In this document: piece after piece, positions 35,319 to 48,390 of the stretch
Position numbering within the stretch: position 1 is the first letter of the stretch
How the letters are laid out: each line of letters starts with the position of its first letter
From: Malachius bipustulatus
Lineage: Eukaryota; Arthropoda; Insecta; Coleoptera; Melyridae
DNA: 64,000 nt
Assembly: GCA_910589415.1 (NCBI GenBank)
Contig: OU342632.1
Location: 46,427,341-46,491,340, forward strand
Direction: 5' to 3'
Notes under the pieces: model-generated
Told to the model about the DNA's origin: nothing
The model's database searches: none
Seen by the model: the letters and a program-made list of their open reading frames with translations, nothing else
Program-made: the position numbers and the translations under genes

Positions 35319-35940
35319 TACAGGGTGATCAGTAACTCGCGCACTCCGAATACAGGGCGATATAGAGCCCATTAAAATTAAAGATATTCTGCAAAAAAAA
35401 AATGAATCCAACGGTTGGTTTTCAAGTTACAGAGTTTCCCTCATCCGAGTTTGAAGGTAATTTTTTCATTAACCGTGATAAAAATTATTGAAAAATTCAG
35501 GTTACTGTAATGTCTGGAACGGATACCATATAATTCATCAATTTTTTTTTTCCACAAAACCTCTTTACAGAGGAATTGAGAATGTTGGAAATTGATGAAA
35601 TACCTAAAACTGAACGAAATTTGAAGTTTGGCAACCGCATAAACTCAACTTAGAATATAAAATATTCGAATGCCTTCGTTGCTATGGAAATAAAAATAAT
35701 AACAATGACATCTAACCCGAACTTATTCACATTTTCAGTGCACTGTTGTCATTTTAATTTTTACAAAAATGGTCATATCTTTGGACGAAAAGAACTTACA
35801 ACACTGCAGTAAGAAAATTTACCACTCTTGAAAGCGCACTTACTATGAGTTACAAAATAATTAACTTATTCTATTGGGACGTGCTCAACGCAATTAACGC
35901 GGAGAGCAATATTCTGAAACATCACATTCGAGGCGATTAA
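35319..35940 (+). mobile_element. Possible mariner 5' end fragment
   Basis: It starts TA-CAGGGTGATCAGTAACTCGC at 35317-35338. About 450 bp later an ATG (near 35769) opens MVISLDEKNLQHCSKKIYHS before a stop, which is the right place for a mariner transposase start. No matching right end was found, so this would be a truncated copy. Evidence is limited to the terminus and spacing. Confidence 0.35.
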
Positions 35941-37920
35941 TAGCAATTTCAGACATTTATCTTGGAATATTGTTTGTTTTCAGCTTTAAATCCTCCATTA
36001 GTGAGACACAGCGCCCAAAAATCTTCATGTAGACTACGCTGAGATACTTAGTACAAAAATATTTTTTTGTGAAAAATTAAGGTTCTTTTGCTATTAAAAG
36101 AAAAAAAAAACATTTTTTTATTCTTTGACATAATGGTAGTATCTAGAGAGTACCTACCTATTCTTACTAACCGGTCAAAATCATTGTTTTTTTTTTATTT
36201 AGTGTAAAAAATTAACTAACGAAATTGGTAAAGCAACAAAAGTTGATAAAACGGGTTTAAAGATAAATTATTCTCATTACCTAATACTTCTAATTAATTT
36301 TAAATTGCAAATCTAATAGTTTATTCAAAATAGCCGTTTTCTATATTTTCCTTCCTAGACATTTGCCATCGTTGAGGATAATTCGTCATTATCACGGTGT
36401 TTTTCCAAATGGTGTGTTACTGGAACATCTGCTTTGTAATTCGGCTGACCCTCTTCAGTCATCCAGACTTGCTACACTTTAGTCGTATTATCCATTGTCC
36501 TTGAGAATGATCTTGTCGTTGGCAATTTTTATTTATCGAATTTTTGAGTTAGCGCCAAGCTTGGGTTACATCGAATTTAGGTACCTTTTTCTCTTCCTAC
36601 AAAACTTTCTTTTTTTTATCTGTTGCTAAGCCTTGGTCTTGCCAATTTTCAATAATTAAGAAGGAAATTCCCCCTCTTCTACAGTGAGGAAAACTAGCCA
36701 TTGTGCCATTGTAAATGCAAGATTATATCGCTTTCCAAAAAGTATTTCATGCTGTAATCCTCCTAACCAAAAAAAATTTTTTTTTTTAATTTCAAATATA
36801 AAATTTTGTCAGTTATGGAAAAATATCAGTTTGCGTTAAAGTAGGTATAGGTAATTTTTTTCAAAGCCACCTGGGAATTTTATCATTGCATTTTATTTTC
36901 AGACCCCTAAATTTTGTGCTTAATAAACTTTCGAAACACATTTGATGGATTTAGACAACGCTAGGTTATATCGTTTCATTTCACGATCTATCATAGAAAA
37001 TCCGTTTGGCTTTTATGGCAACTCAGCGCATAAGGACCGAAAATATCTAGTACAATGCCACAAGCCCTCATAAACAGAGAGCTCAGCCCTAAAGCAATGG
37101 AAGTTGTAAGCATCGCGTTATAATGCTGGGAACGTATAATAGTTGAGGCGAGGAAGTGCTTGTTAACCAAAAGTACAGTTTTCTCGTTATTTAATAAATG
37201 CTAACGAACGAGCTTTAGGTTTAGAGTGTGATCATTAACTCTGTAAAGCATTTTTTTAATGAATACATGAAAGGTAGGTACAACTTTTTTCCGTAAATAG
37301 AATAATTTTCGAACAGATTTAAAGGTAGAAAACAGAAGAATATTATCTTATATTCATCAAAGATTTGTATCGTCGCAAGTTAGTACTCTGTCACTTAATA
37401 ATTGAGATATTGCAAAAAGGTCAAGAAAGTTTGTTTGAAAATTAATAAGAAACATAATTTGTATCGAAATATACCTTGTCTTGTACGACGTAGTCCAGCG
37501 CTTTCCCCAGCTAAAGCAACCAAGGCGCGATAATCCATTAAAAGTAACGGACGTTCTAAAACTTTCCTCATCCAGTAGGCGTTGACTTAATTGACGTAGT
37601 TCCTAGCCTTGAACACAAAAAGTAAGGTGATGAATCTTAAAATTTGTGAATGACACCTTCAATTTGACATTTAGATTAAATTTTTATCTTATTTAATAAA
37701 TATCAAATTACCTACCACATACTTACTTAAGTTCTTACATTCGAAGCTTTTAGAAGACCTTGGTGAAAAAACTAGGCGAGTCCATATTTCTCAAGTGTTA
37801 TTGGGGAAACGAAAAGAAATTTTTTACTTGCAAATAAGTCTACATAAATAAATGAATTCATCAGCTTTATGTAAAACGAGCTAAATACGTTAGACTAGCA
37901 AAAAAAGTAACATTTTAGCC
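35941..37920. other. Non-coding stretch
   Basis: No gene recognised. A minus-strand frame around 36350-36460 reads WMTEEGQPNYKADVPVTHHL without recognisable homology. Confidence 0.4.
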
Positions 37921-38594
37921 GATTCCATATTAAAAAAATTAAAATTTAGACATGCCTGTTTTTTTGCATCAAACTAAAAGACGATAATTATTTTTGAAAA
38001 AATGATTATTTGTAAAATCAACATAATAATAACGCCTTTATTGATAACAGTATTATGTAAAATTATAATTATTAAAAGTATTATGTCATATTATGTAAAA
38101 AAATTAACTTGCTTGGTTCTTGCATCAAAGTCTTCTCAAAATTAGGAAATTTTGCAAACCTGATAAGCTGACGATGGTGTGACATTGTCAAAAAAAGAAA
38201 TTGCGAGTTAATTCGTGATATTTTATGTTAGAGCATCACTTTTTTTTTTTTGAAAATGATTCCATATTAAAAAAATTAAAATTTAGACATGCCTGTTTTT
38301 TTGCATCAAACTAAAAGACGATAATTATTTTTGAAAAAATGATTATTTGTAAAATCAACATAATAATAACGCCTTTATTGATAACAGTATTATGTAAAAT
38401 TATAATTATTAAAAGTATTATGTCATATTATGTAAAAAAATTAACTTGCTTGGTTCTTGCATCAAAGTCTTCTCAAAATTAGGAAATTTTGCAAACCTGA
38501 TAAGCTGACGATGGTGTGACATTGTCAAAAAAAGAAATTGCGAGTTAATTCGTGATATTTTATGTTAGAGCATCACTTTTTTTTTTTTGAAAAC
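37921..38594. repeat. Exact tandem duplication, 337-bp unit
   Basis: 37921-38257 and 38258-38594 match base for base as far as I can read, including the 12-T run that closes each unit. Units start GATTCCATATTAAAAAAATT. No coding content. Flanks differ, so there are two copies only. Confidence 0.9.
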
Positions 38595-41500
38595 ACGATA
38601 TGAAAGAACTCTCGTCTTAAAAATGTCAACCTAAAGAAAAACTTTTTACGTAACACTGGAGGGAAAATAATGGAGAAGAACAAACACCCCTTAACAACAA
38701 GACCTATTATTATCGATGAATAATGAGAAGGAGCGAAAAACCGAGACCGATATTCGCGCTTGACTACACTTCACATTTTCTGCTAAAAAAAGTTTATTAA
38801 AAAAATATTTCGTCCAGTCTTTTATTTTTTTTTCATATTTGGTGCACGGTCGTTTTCTAAAAGAAGGGAAACCGTTCATAAAGAGAAAGTTCAGCTTTTT
38901 AATAGGAATTTTATTACGTCACGTTGCTAATATTCAAAATGCATTATTTTCTATAAAGTACATTCAGTGCCAACAAAACAACCGATTTCCCATTCCACCT
39001 AGTAAATCATTCCCTTAATTTACAACAAATGAAGACAAATTAAAGCACATTTCGGTATTCCCCCTTCATTACATAGTGTGTCCCATTAAATAGCCACAGA
39101 TAAGTTTTCAATTAAAACGAAGCTCACCAAATAATAACGCAACAACCATCAATTCAACTCGCTGCACTTCTGCAACAAATCACAGTTTCATAGCAATTTA
39201 TACTTTGGCTGTGCTTTATCAGGAGAAAACCTTGCCAAATAACCAGTGCCAGGCAAGGCGCACTCAAGGCAATCTGTGAAGATTAAAGCCATTATCACCT
39301 GGACGCAGGATCTGATAATGGTCTCATTCGCGGTACCACAGGCGCCGTTTGTGGGCTCATTTCCTCATGTTCTACGCCGCAATTTATTGGATGAGAAATT
39401 ACCGAAAAATCTGCAATATAAAAAGATTGCCACTACATACTTTACTTTATATTATCCATATGGAAAGTTGATACAAGTAAAATTTGTTTTTAGTATTGTT
39501 AATAAAAGTATTTATTTAAATCCAAAATAATGAAGAGAAAATCACTTTTGATATCTTATCATATCAGGTATAGTGTGCGGTTTAACGATTACTTACCTCT
39601 TTGAGTTTACCCGTTCCATTTATTTTTTCGAATCATTTGCATCATTCCAAGCGTGTTATGTAATTTCACAGTTAATTTATCAAATGTCGATGTAGAGCTC
39701 TTTCGATATTATGAGGATTACGCTTTGAAATTGTATAACTATAGGTATTATTATTGCGATGCTTTTTTTGCAGAACCAGAACTGTAACAGAATCGAAAAT
39801 TAATTTTTGAATATTTAATCAATATAGAAGGATTAGCAAATATTTCCTAGCGAGCTTAGTTATGTTTTTATTAAATTAACGCTCTAGTACATTTCGCAAG
39901 TTTTCATTGGTGCCTTCCAGTCAGCCTACTCTGTTTTCTTTATCACTGATTTACTCTTTAATTAAGTCTAGATAAAGAAACCACCTCCCCACCCCTCCCA
40001 ACTCCCCAAAGAAACCATTTCACAAAAACGGGTCATCAACTCTACCTCAAAGGTAGTGTGGTAAAAAATTGAAAGAAAGAGGAAAATAAATATCTTAGCG
40101 ACAAATTCCTTAATCGTTCTTTTCTATTCAAAAACACTTAAAATATATCTGAATACCTTAAAATTAAAGAAAAAACGCGTGTTCTCAGCATAGATTTAAC
40201 GAATATGTTGTTAATCCTAATAAATTTGTTTTATATTAGTTACAAAAGCGAGAAATGCAACGCGAACCGCGAATGCCCAAAGGTCGACGCGTGAGTAGAA
40301 ATAAACAGAGCAATTTCGAGCGTGGATTGGCGGGCGAGGAATCAACCAATTGTGATGATTTTTTTTATAAATACTGGAAATTGAGTGTAGTTGAAATTAG
40401 TAAACCATCGATCTGGTTCTCCGATTCATTGGAAAAAAGCTACGCGTACAGAAACGTAACGCAAGAAATTTTGATATAAAACTTTTAACTTTTGCTTGCT
40501 AATAATTTTTATCAGTAGCTATGTTGGGGAGTTTTACTTGATATTTACTTAATTGAAGAGTAAATTATGACGAGTCCACTGGCATTGGCATGGTTGCTGT
40601 GATATGATTAGAACGCGACATGTGAGTGGTTGATAAAAAATGGAATCCAATATGGCGGCGGATAGGGGCAATTTGAACAATGCGCAATAAAACTCAGGGC
40701 TAAGACCCTTTTCATTAAGAAACAAAATAAAAAATGCATCTTAAATTTTTTGGTCACAGCTCTAAGATATGCCTAAATGCACTGGACTATGACGTCATAG
40801 GCGATATTAGGAAGCAGATATCGTAGTTCCATTTTTACAGTTGTCATAAAGAAGCTCAGGATAATCGATTAAAGAAAAGTTGTTTTTTAAGTCAAAGTTC
40901 CTTCAATAAATTGTTATCCCCCAGAAAACTAAGAATTTACTATTTCTAAGTAAGTAGTTATAGGTACTAAAGATGTTGGAACTGAGATGGCAACCTCCTT
41001 CGCAAACAATAATTTATTATTAATTTCCTACTGTAGTTTATCACAACGTTCACAAACTTTTTTGAATTCTGGTCGTTTTTTGCGAATGGTCGGATTACAA
41101 TTTTTCAGAATAGATTCGGTTGTCCGTCCTTTCATTAGTTTAGGGATATTTTCAGATGAAGAAACGGAACTCCTACTCGTGGAGCAAGTATTATGATCGT
41201 GCAAAAATTCGTTTGAGTGTTAACGGATTTACACCTTTTGAAGCCTCCTGGGTCCAATAAACGTGACTTTTCCTAAATGTCAACTTTTATGTGTCTGTCT
41301 CTTAATAACGGACCTGTGTGACAAACCACTTGGACCGATTTAATTAAAGCACCCCGTAGGAACCTTAGGGGGACTGGCTCCCGGTCAACCTGTTCTCGAG
41401 ATATTCACCTCTGAAGATGGATTTTTTCTCTTATGACAATCACGCATTTATTTTTAAATATTGCCCCCCACCCATATTCTTTCAAAGAGAAATCTTAGAT

Positions 41501-42495
41501 AGGTAGTTAATTTTTTAAGGCATTTTAGGTGTGTTGAGCCTGTTTCGAGAATAACAGGAAAATTTTTCATTTTTTTGTGTCATAATTTTCGTAATTGCGT
41601 TGACTTTAAAACAATTAAAATTACAACAAACATCAACGTCAAAAAGTAAAAAATATATCCAATTTTAAGGTCACAGCTAAAAGGTTGACAAAAGGTAAAA
41701 CAAAAATGACACTGTCAAATAAACAACAAAATTGGAATGCGCTCTCTCCTTCTCTGGCAGCTGTAAAAGCTATCCGCTTCATTACGCTTCATCACCGAGC
41801 ACAATGCTCGGTGGGGGCAGTCTGTGTTTGTCTAACGCATAATATGAGCAATAAACCCATTCATTTGGTCGTTTTTTTATGTATTTACTCTGATTCAACA
41901 TAAGGCAACATGCGTTAGACTGAAAGGGCATGCCACATTTTGACAGCCAATCAAAGCTCGCGATCTTCAGAGCTGAAAATCTCGAGAACACGAGTTTGTG
42001 TCGGGTTATGCTCATGGAAACTTCTGGAGACTTCTTCATCATCGAATACTACAAATCAAGACAAGTTGGGCGGAAAAAAATCGGTAAATTGATATTCCTA
42101 CAACAAATTACTTTTTAAATAAAGTAGCATTTTTCTCAACAACGGTGCCAACAATAAGTAAAATTTGACTAACTTACAAAAGACTCCAGCATAAGATCCA
42201 TCAGTGGAATACAAAAAAAAAATCAATTTTCGTTAATAATAAAGAATGAAAATCAATATTTTCAAACTCAAATCTTTTCGAAACTGTTCAAGCGATTAGA
42301 TGGAATTTTTCCACAATAAACAATAGGATCACCATGAACCGAAACGGCAGTTGAAAGTTTAAATTTCGGAATTATGGAAGAACGGCGAATTGCGGAAGAT
42401 GGGATTTTTTTTCGGAAAATCACCAATTGTTGTTCTGTCTGTATAATGTGCATTGTTTTGTATTGTTTAAAATATATGTAAAAAAAATAGACTTA
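38595..42495. other. Non-coding stretch
   Basis: No gene recognised. A TACATAGTGTGTCCC motif near 39072 looks like an isolated mariner-type end. GTCTAACGCAT (near 41831) is matched inversely by ATGCGTTAGAC (near 41910), a small inverted repeat. Short frames at 39246, 40255, 40987 and 41685 have no recognisable domain. Confidence 0.45.
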
Positions 42496-42647
42496 CGCCC
42501 GTATTCACAAACGATAATTTCCTAAATAATTACGTAATCAATTATCCCCATCTCATTCTATTGCCAAAAAACTGCATATCTCCATCTCATCACTCATTTA
42601 ATTAATTACGTAATTATTTAGGAAATTATCGTTTGTGAATACGGGCA
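42496..42647. mobile_element. Short MITE, TTA-flanked
   Basis: 152 bp. GCCCGTATTCACAAACGATA is matched by its exact inverse at the right; the arms are about 43 bp (through TTTCCTAAATAATTACGTAAT) with near-perfect complementarity. TTA at 42493-42495 and at 42648-42650 fits a 3-bp target duplication, as in PIF/Harbinger elements. Confidence 0.82.
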
Positions 42648-45180
42648 TTATTCATTATTTGGTTGATTAGATTAGATTAGATTCATCGTGAGTGGGCCAT
42701 TGTGATACCTCCACTGCGACCGTAGGTCTATTGTGACTCACATCTTTGTTGATCACACTGTTTGGTCTTATTTTTGTTAATTCAATTTTCAATTTAATTT
42801 GAATAGGTAGGTACATATTTATACAAAAAATTAATTAGAATGATTTTTCCAGATTATTTGACGGTAATTTAAAAAATTATGAAGCGATTATTATAATTCC
42901 ATAGAAAATGCAATATGGGTCAAGTATGTTGGAGGAGCGTACTAAAGGTAACAAACCTCAGGTACATACATGAAAAGGTCTACAATAATCAGGAAACATG
43001 TTAAGCACTTTCCGCTTATAAACCTCAATATTATTTTCCTTCTCGCCATGGCATTTTGCTTATGATCGAGTGAAACTGCCCCTACAACTTTTAACAATCG
43101 AATAGCATTCTCGTTAGTTTTATTTTGTTTAATAATTGGCATTACACTCGCAGGGTTAGATGTTCAAAATTAAATGTCAGCGTGTATTAAATCGGTTCAC
43201 GACAAATATAAAGCCAGACACGAATGACATTTTACTACATATCGTCGGTTATTAAATGCTACGGGAATGCCTAAATGGACGTTCTCGCTTCTTTTAGGAC
43301 GCGTTTCCGTTACCCTCCCATGCAGAGTCCTGTCGGACGACACATTCCTGCGATGATGATGCAGTCAGCTTTTCATAGCCAGTCGGATGGAAATTGTGGA
43401 CGATTCGCATGCTAATCCTTGAGGTGTGAATAGGAAGTCCTTTCAGTGTGAGATTTCAATCCTGACACTGGAATTCGGTATGGAATGTGCAATTGGAATA
43501 TTGTCAGACATTTCGAAAATTTATGAGTTCCTTATTCGAAGGAATATTTCATATACCTACCTAACCTACCTACCTGCTACTGGAATATACGTAGGTATTT
43601 CAGGTGTATAATATGTACTTATATTCAAATTTGTTACATAAAGTACGTTTAATTTTAATTAAGGAAATTAAGGAAAACAAGTCAGTTAGGTGGTTGAAAA
43701 ATTTTAAAGGCTGGTAGAAAAATCTCATATACATAATATCGTGTCCGATGGTCAATGGATTATAAAATAAAAAATACGCTTTCAGTCAAAAATATGCAAT
43801 CCATCGGCTGAAATTTCAAGAGTAACGAAATATTTACAACCAAATGTTGTTAATAAGGTATATGAAAAAGCATTTGCAGGAAAAATTCAGAATTTAATAT
43901 TTACACAAATGGGACTACGTACTTCAAATGGAATTTGTGGATGTGCACGTAGCTATGTATATTAAATATTTACATATTCGAAATGTAAAAGCTTTTTTGC
44001 TGATAAAGTTCCATTTAGGGATTATTATCCTGAAACTTTTGTAGCTGAATACTTTTTAAATTTCTTGTTGTTTAGATTTATCATCATGTATTTTTAAATG
44101 CTGAAACTCTAATGCATGGGAACCAGGCAAGCGACATGTAAATAAGAGGAGATTGAAGGTTTTTTTGTAATTGTTCAACTTTTTTTTACTTCATTTAAAT
44201 ATTCTTTGTCTGAATGAAATATTTATCTAAAAATTTGCATTAGCTTTGTAGCTGGTATCTGTATAACAAAATTATCAGACAAACGTCATATACCTACTTG
44301 CGATATCTCAAAGTTACTTAAAATCAAATATGTATTTTTTTTCGCTTTAAGTATTCAAACCATTTTATTTTCTGTCAATGTTATAAATATTATTTGATTT
44401 TTTGATTCCACGTCAAATTATTGACGAAGTTTATGTAGATATGAAATAGGATATAGATATAAGTCAAAAATAAATATTTTTTTTAAACAAATTCATAACA
44501 TAATATTCATAACTCAGAAATAGTAAATATTGAAGTGTTAGCAAATTAAATATTTTGACTTCTTTATATTTAGGTGTTTAATATCTAGTCGAGTGGGATT
44601 ATAGCTATTTTTTCCGAAAAGCTTGGATCTTCAATTTTTCTTCAGCACTTATCGTAAATCATAATTCATCAGTGCTGAGGAAATGCCGCGGTATCAACCC
44701 ACCCCCACCCCTCCCCCCAAATAGATATATTTGGTGAAATAACTCTTATTTAGATCTCGTTAACTCTTGAAGATATGAATAAATTGCTCTTTATAAATAA
44801 AAAACGAATCTCGACCAATTTCGTAAAAAACCCGGGTTTTGAAAAATATAAATTTTTAATGCGCGAATTTTAGTTTACTGGAAATTTTTACGCGTCATAT
44901 CGAAATGATGGAATTTCTCCAAAAACCAGCAGGATTCGAATCAAAATCCAAATGGGATTTGACTCGGGATTTGAAGAGGATAAAAAATAATTCCGGTTTG
45001 TAGGCGACTTCATGGCTTCAATAATAATAGAAAGTTAGCAATGGTGAAAATAGTAGCAGATTTCACATCCGTCTGTATAGACATCCACTACACCCCCAAG
45101 GATACTTTTGATCATCATAAATAGTTAAATCATATTTTTGCATTACGGTAATTTCAACCGAAGACTAATTTCAAAATATA
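42648..45180. other. Non-coding stretch, GC-richer block at 43190-43410
   Basis: No gene recognised. The block 43190-43410 has balanced composition and no repeat structure, which could mean a conserved regulatory segment. CTACCTAACCTACCTACCTG near 43558 is simple sequence. Confidence 0.4.
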
Positions 45181-45434
45181 CAGGGTGTTTGGTTACTGGA
45201 CCTTGGTTATAAAATCGTATTTTAAGCATAAAAGAGAAAATAACTTTTTTCAAGATCTCCAAAAATAAACCTAAGGCCGCAATAAAAATTTGTTTTATTC
45301 AGTATCTGAACAACAATTTTTGGAATATTTCCTAAATGAAGCGTGATCTTGTGAACTGAAAAAGTTATTCTTTGTTTTATGCTTAAATTACGATTTTATA
45401 CATGAGGTTTCATTTTAGCTGTCCATTTATCCTG
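45181..45434. mobile_element. Mariner-type MITE
   Basis: 254 bp between TA dinucleotides (45179-45180 and 45435-45436). The left end is CAGGGTGTTTGGTTACTGG, the right end the inverse of CAGGATAAATGGACAGC. Subterminal arms (TAAAATCGTATTTTAAGCAT and its near inverse at about 45365-45400) give a hairpin. Confidence 0.78.
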
Positions 45435-45436
45435 TA

Positions 45437-47342
45437 TTATCCTTGCGAAGTACTTTCATACAATCAATAAGGTACTGGTACTATACATATGTATACATAT
45501 ATTATGAAGATTCAAATAAATAAATAAATAAATAAATATATAAATAAATAAATGTTTTTTTTGCGAAGATTTATTTAATTTATTGATCGAAGAATATCAA
45601 GAATGGTACGAGAAAAAATGTTTCAGAAATACTCCACTCATAACTCTATAAGGCCAATAAAAATGAAATACAAGGCCATATTGTTAGAATATGGATCCTA
45701 AATTCATGCCGGGTGGCATAAAATTTACTTTTTCCCGGAAATTGATCAAATGTCAATGTTAACAATGAGATATGGATTATTAAAACACATAGCTTAGGTA
45801 CTCACCTATAAATAGATATTTCAAATTTTATAGTCTCTTTTGAGAATATGAATACCGAAACTATATAAAGATGGTATCACATTTATGGAAACGATACATT
45901 GGTTTTCCGCAGACGCTCAGATTCCGTGTCTTTACAGTGAGTTCACTTCTTGAGGAAGAGAATTTATCTCAGCTTTTCTCTTTTATTTCTGCTTTATATC
46001 GAACGCCTGAATGATACCGCAAAAGCTAATGCACTTAGTTCGAGAGTCTTGCCGCTTATTTTACAGCCATGTTTGAAAGTTGAGATATACGATCCTTATT
46101 AAATTTTAAATTCACACATAAAACTTATAATAGGCCATTATTCTGTATATCAAAATAGATAATAAATTATTCATATGTTTTCTTTTTTGTTATGAAATCA
46201 GTGCGAGGCAGAAAAACGTTTAAAAAGGCCTATCTGGATGTTATTCTTCATGTATCAGAAGCTTCAGCTTGATATCTTAATTGATCTCCGAATCCAACCA
46301 TTATCAAAACTTCAATTCTTTCTTTTTCCGTTAAATCAGCCATTTTTTTGTATAGTAATTAAAATAAAAATACCATTACAATTAGAACACTTTTCACCCC
46401 TAGTATTTACTTTGTATTTACGAAGAAGCGGAGAATTCATTCTTGACAAAAAAATGGGGGTTGCTATTGTAAAAAAATGTCCTGACGTCACAGCTCAAAA
46501 ATGTTATATGATAAAGAAATAATTTTTATGTTGATAAATGCCTTTTTTACAAATGAAATCGACCTGTTTCGGGATTTTGTAAAAAATTGTAAATAACAAA
46601 GTAAAACTACCCTGTATACAGACTGGAAAATTGTGAGTGGGTCATTGGGATTTAACATTGGGAGAAAATAATTTTTGACAATGGCGATTTCTATTTAACG
46701 AGCGCGTTTTCAGTAAATCGCTTCACTAATGTAGAAATATAAAAAAAAATTCGAATTAATTTTCGAATTTACATTTATTTTTCGGTTTTATTCATTTATT
46801 ACACAGCAGAAGAATAACCCCACATAAAATAATAAAATGCATGAACTAAATTTAAAAAAAAATGCATATTAACCTATTCAAAATTAAAAGTAGACAATTA
46901 AGTACTTTTCAGCAATTTCCAGAAATTATTTCAATAACATTTTATTCTAAAGATAAACCTGAAGATATTATCTGCACAAAACTGAATTTCCATGTTCAAT
47001 CCCTATAACTGATCACTTACACGTTTCCACCCTGAAGATTACGTTCGAGTGATGGCAACTAACTAGCCAATGCCTTATTGGTCGTCAATGTTAACCTCGG
47101 TTGGCTACATGGTCAACAAAAATCACATGAAAGAAGCAAACAAAATCTGATGCGAATGAAAGAAAAAACAAGATTTATTAACAGTACAGTTTCCGCGAAA
47201 CAAATTCTTTCTCTTGAAAATGCGTAGATACCATCCCAGCAAAAATTAAATTTTATCTTCGTATTAAATAATAATACGACGTAAATACCTCTATCAAATT
47301 ACAGCAATTCTAGAATAGGAATTAAAATTCGCCTATGATATA
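45437..47342. other. Non-coding stretch with (AAAT)n at 45514-45554
   Basis: A clean AAAT microsatellite follows the MITE; it could be an old plus-strand LINE tail. The 46238-46522 frame has no recognisable domain. CCCTG-TATA near 46610 is an isolated mariner-type end. Confidence 0.45.
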
Positions 47343-48388
47343 CAGGGTGTTTCACAAGCAAACCGATATTGCTTAAGGGTTATAGGTGTAGCTTTTCAAG
47401 GCGATTCAGGATCTGGTATTAAATATTTTCTGAGGCCCCTCTTTTCGATGTTACAGAGTGATTCATGCATTTTGCCGAAGTTTTTGATGAGCAGTGTATC
47501 TTTCAAACGAATTAATGGAATTTAATGAAATTTGGTAGGTTTGTTATACCAATGACACTTGATACCCCGCATTTTCCGCCAATTCGAATACGGCAGGGCC
47601 GCACTTAATTCTTCTGGCCTCTTCCGATTTTGTCAAAAGGGCAAAAGTTGCAAAGTGCATTTTCTTTAAATGTTTAGAATGTATCGAAAAATACATGAAA
47701 AATGCCAAAAATTAGACAAAAAAATTGCTTGGCACCATTAAACTGAATCTTGCGCATTTACTAGTTATTTCAAATAAATTCGCTTGTTCCACAGATTTAG
47801 CCAAGATTAAGGACCGTGCAAGATGTTTTCGATCTAAAAATAAGTCTTAATAAGAAAAACAACTCAAAAACGAAATAGTAATATTAATGACAACCGACCA
47901 CTTAGTGCAGATGATGTTCAAATAGATCGCCATCAAACTCGCCACATTTCCTTGACCTTTTGAGTAAATCTTCGGTTGCCCTGCGTGTTATCACTTAAGG
48001 GTTTCCTCTAATTTGATTAGCTGCCGTGATAATTCTGCGTCTTACCAGAAAACAGGTGCGTAAATCAAAGAGGAATGACTTTCCAACACGATAGGTCCCA
48101 TTTTTCCTTAACCTTCCGAAACCATGAAACCATATTGACACAATGTATCCCAACCAGTGGATAGGTCGTGGAGGTTTCGTATTTGGCCCCCAGGTCGCCT
48201 GACCTAACGCCACTAGATTATTTCTTGTGGGGGTATATGAAAACCATCGTATATCAACATGAGGTGAGAAGTTGAGGAGATGAAATGCAAAATTATCGCG
48301 GCGATTAATCGAATAAGAGGAAACCCTGGGAGTGTAGAAATGTGAAATATACTTGTTGCAGTATCTCGGGCTAGAAGTGGACAAGCTG
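47343..48388 (+). mobile_element. Degraded mariner element
   Basis: The left end is TA-CAGGGTGTTTCACAAGC (47341), the right end ACAAGCTG-TA (48381-48390), a one- or two-base decay of ACACCCTG-TA. Length is about 1.05 kb, slightly short for a full mariner. Transposase blocks are readable on the plus strand near the right end. Confidence 0.78.
48070..48300 (+). pseudogene. Mariner transposase remnant
   Basis: The plus strand reads MTFQHDR-SHFSLTFRNH (the FQxDGAPPH block with a small deletion), then after frame changes RSPDLTPLDYFLWGYMKTIV, the hallmark of mariner transposases, followed by a stop at EVRS. The gene is dead. The N-terminal half was not recognised. Confidence 0.85.
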
Positions 48389-48390
48389 TA

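Noticed and set aside
39246..39530. 94-codon open frame
   Set aside because: No motif or supporting splice sites; downstream part is AT-rich and translates to low-complexity residues.
45514..45554. 3' tail of a plus-strand LINE
   Set aside because: No RT or 3' UTR similarity was visible upstream, so it is kept as a microsatellite.
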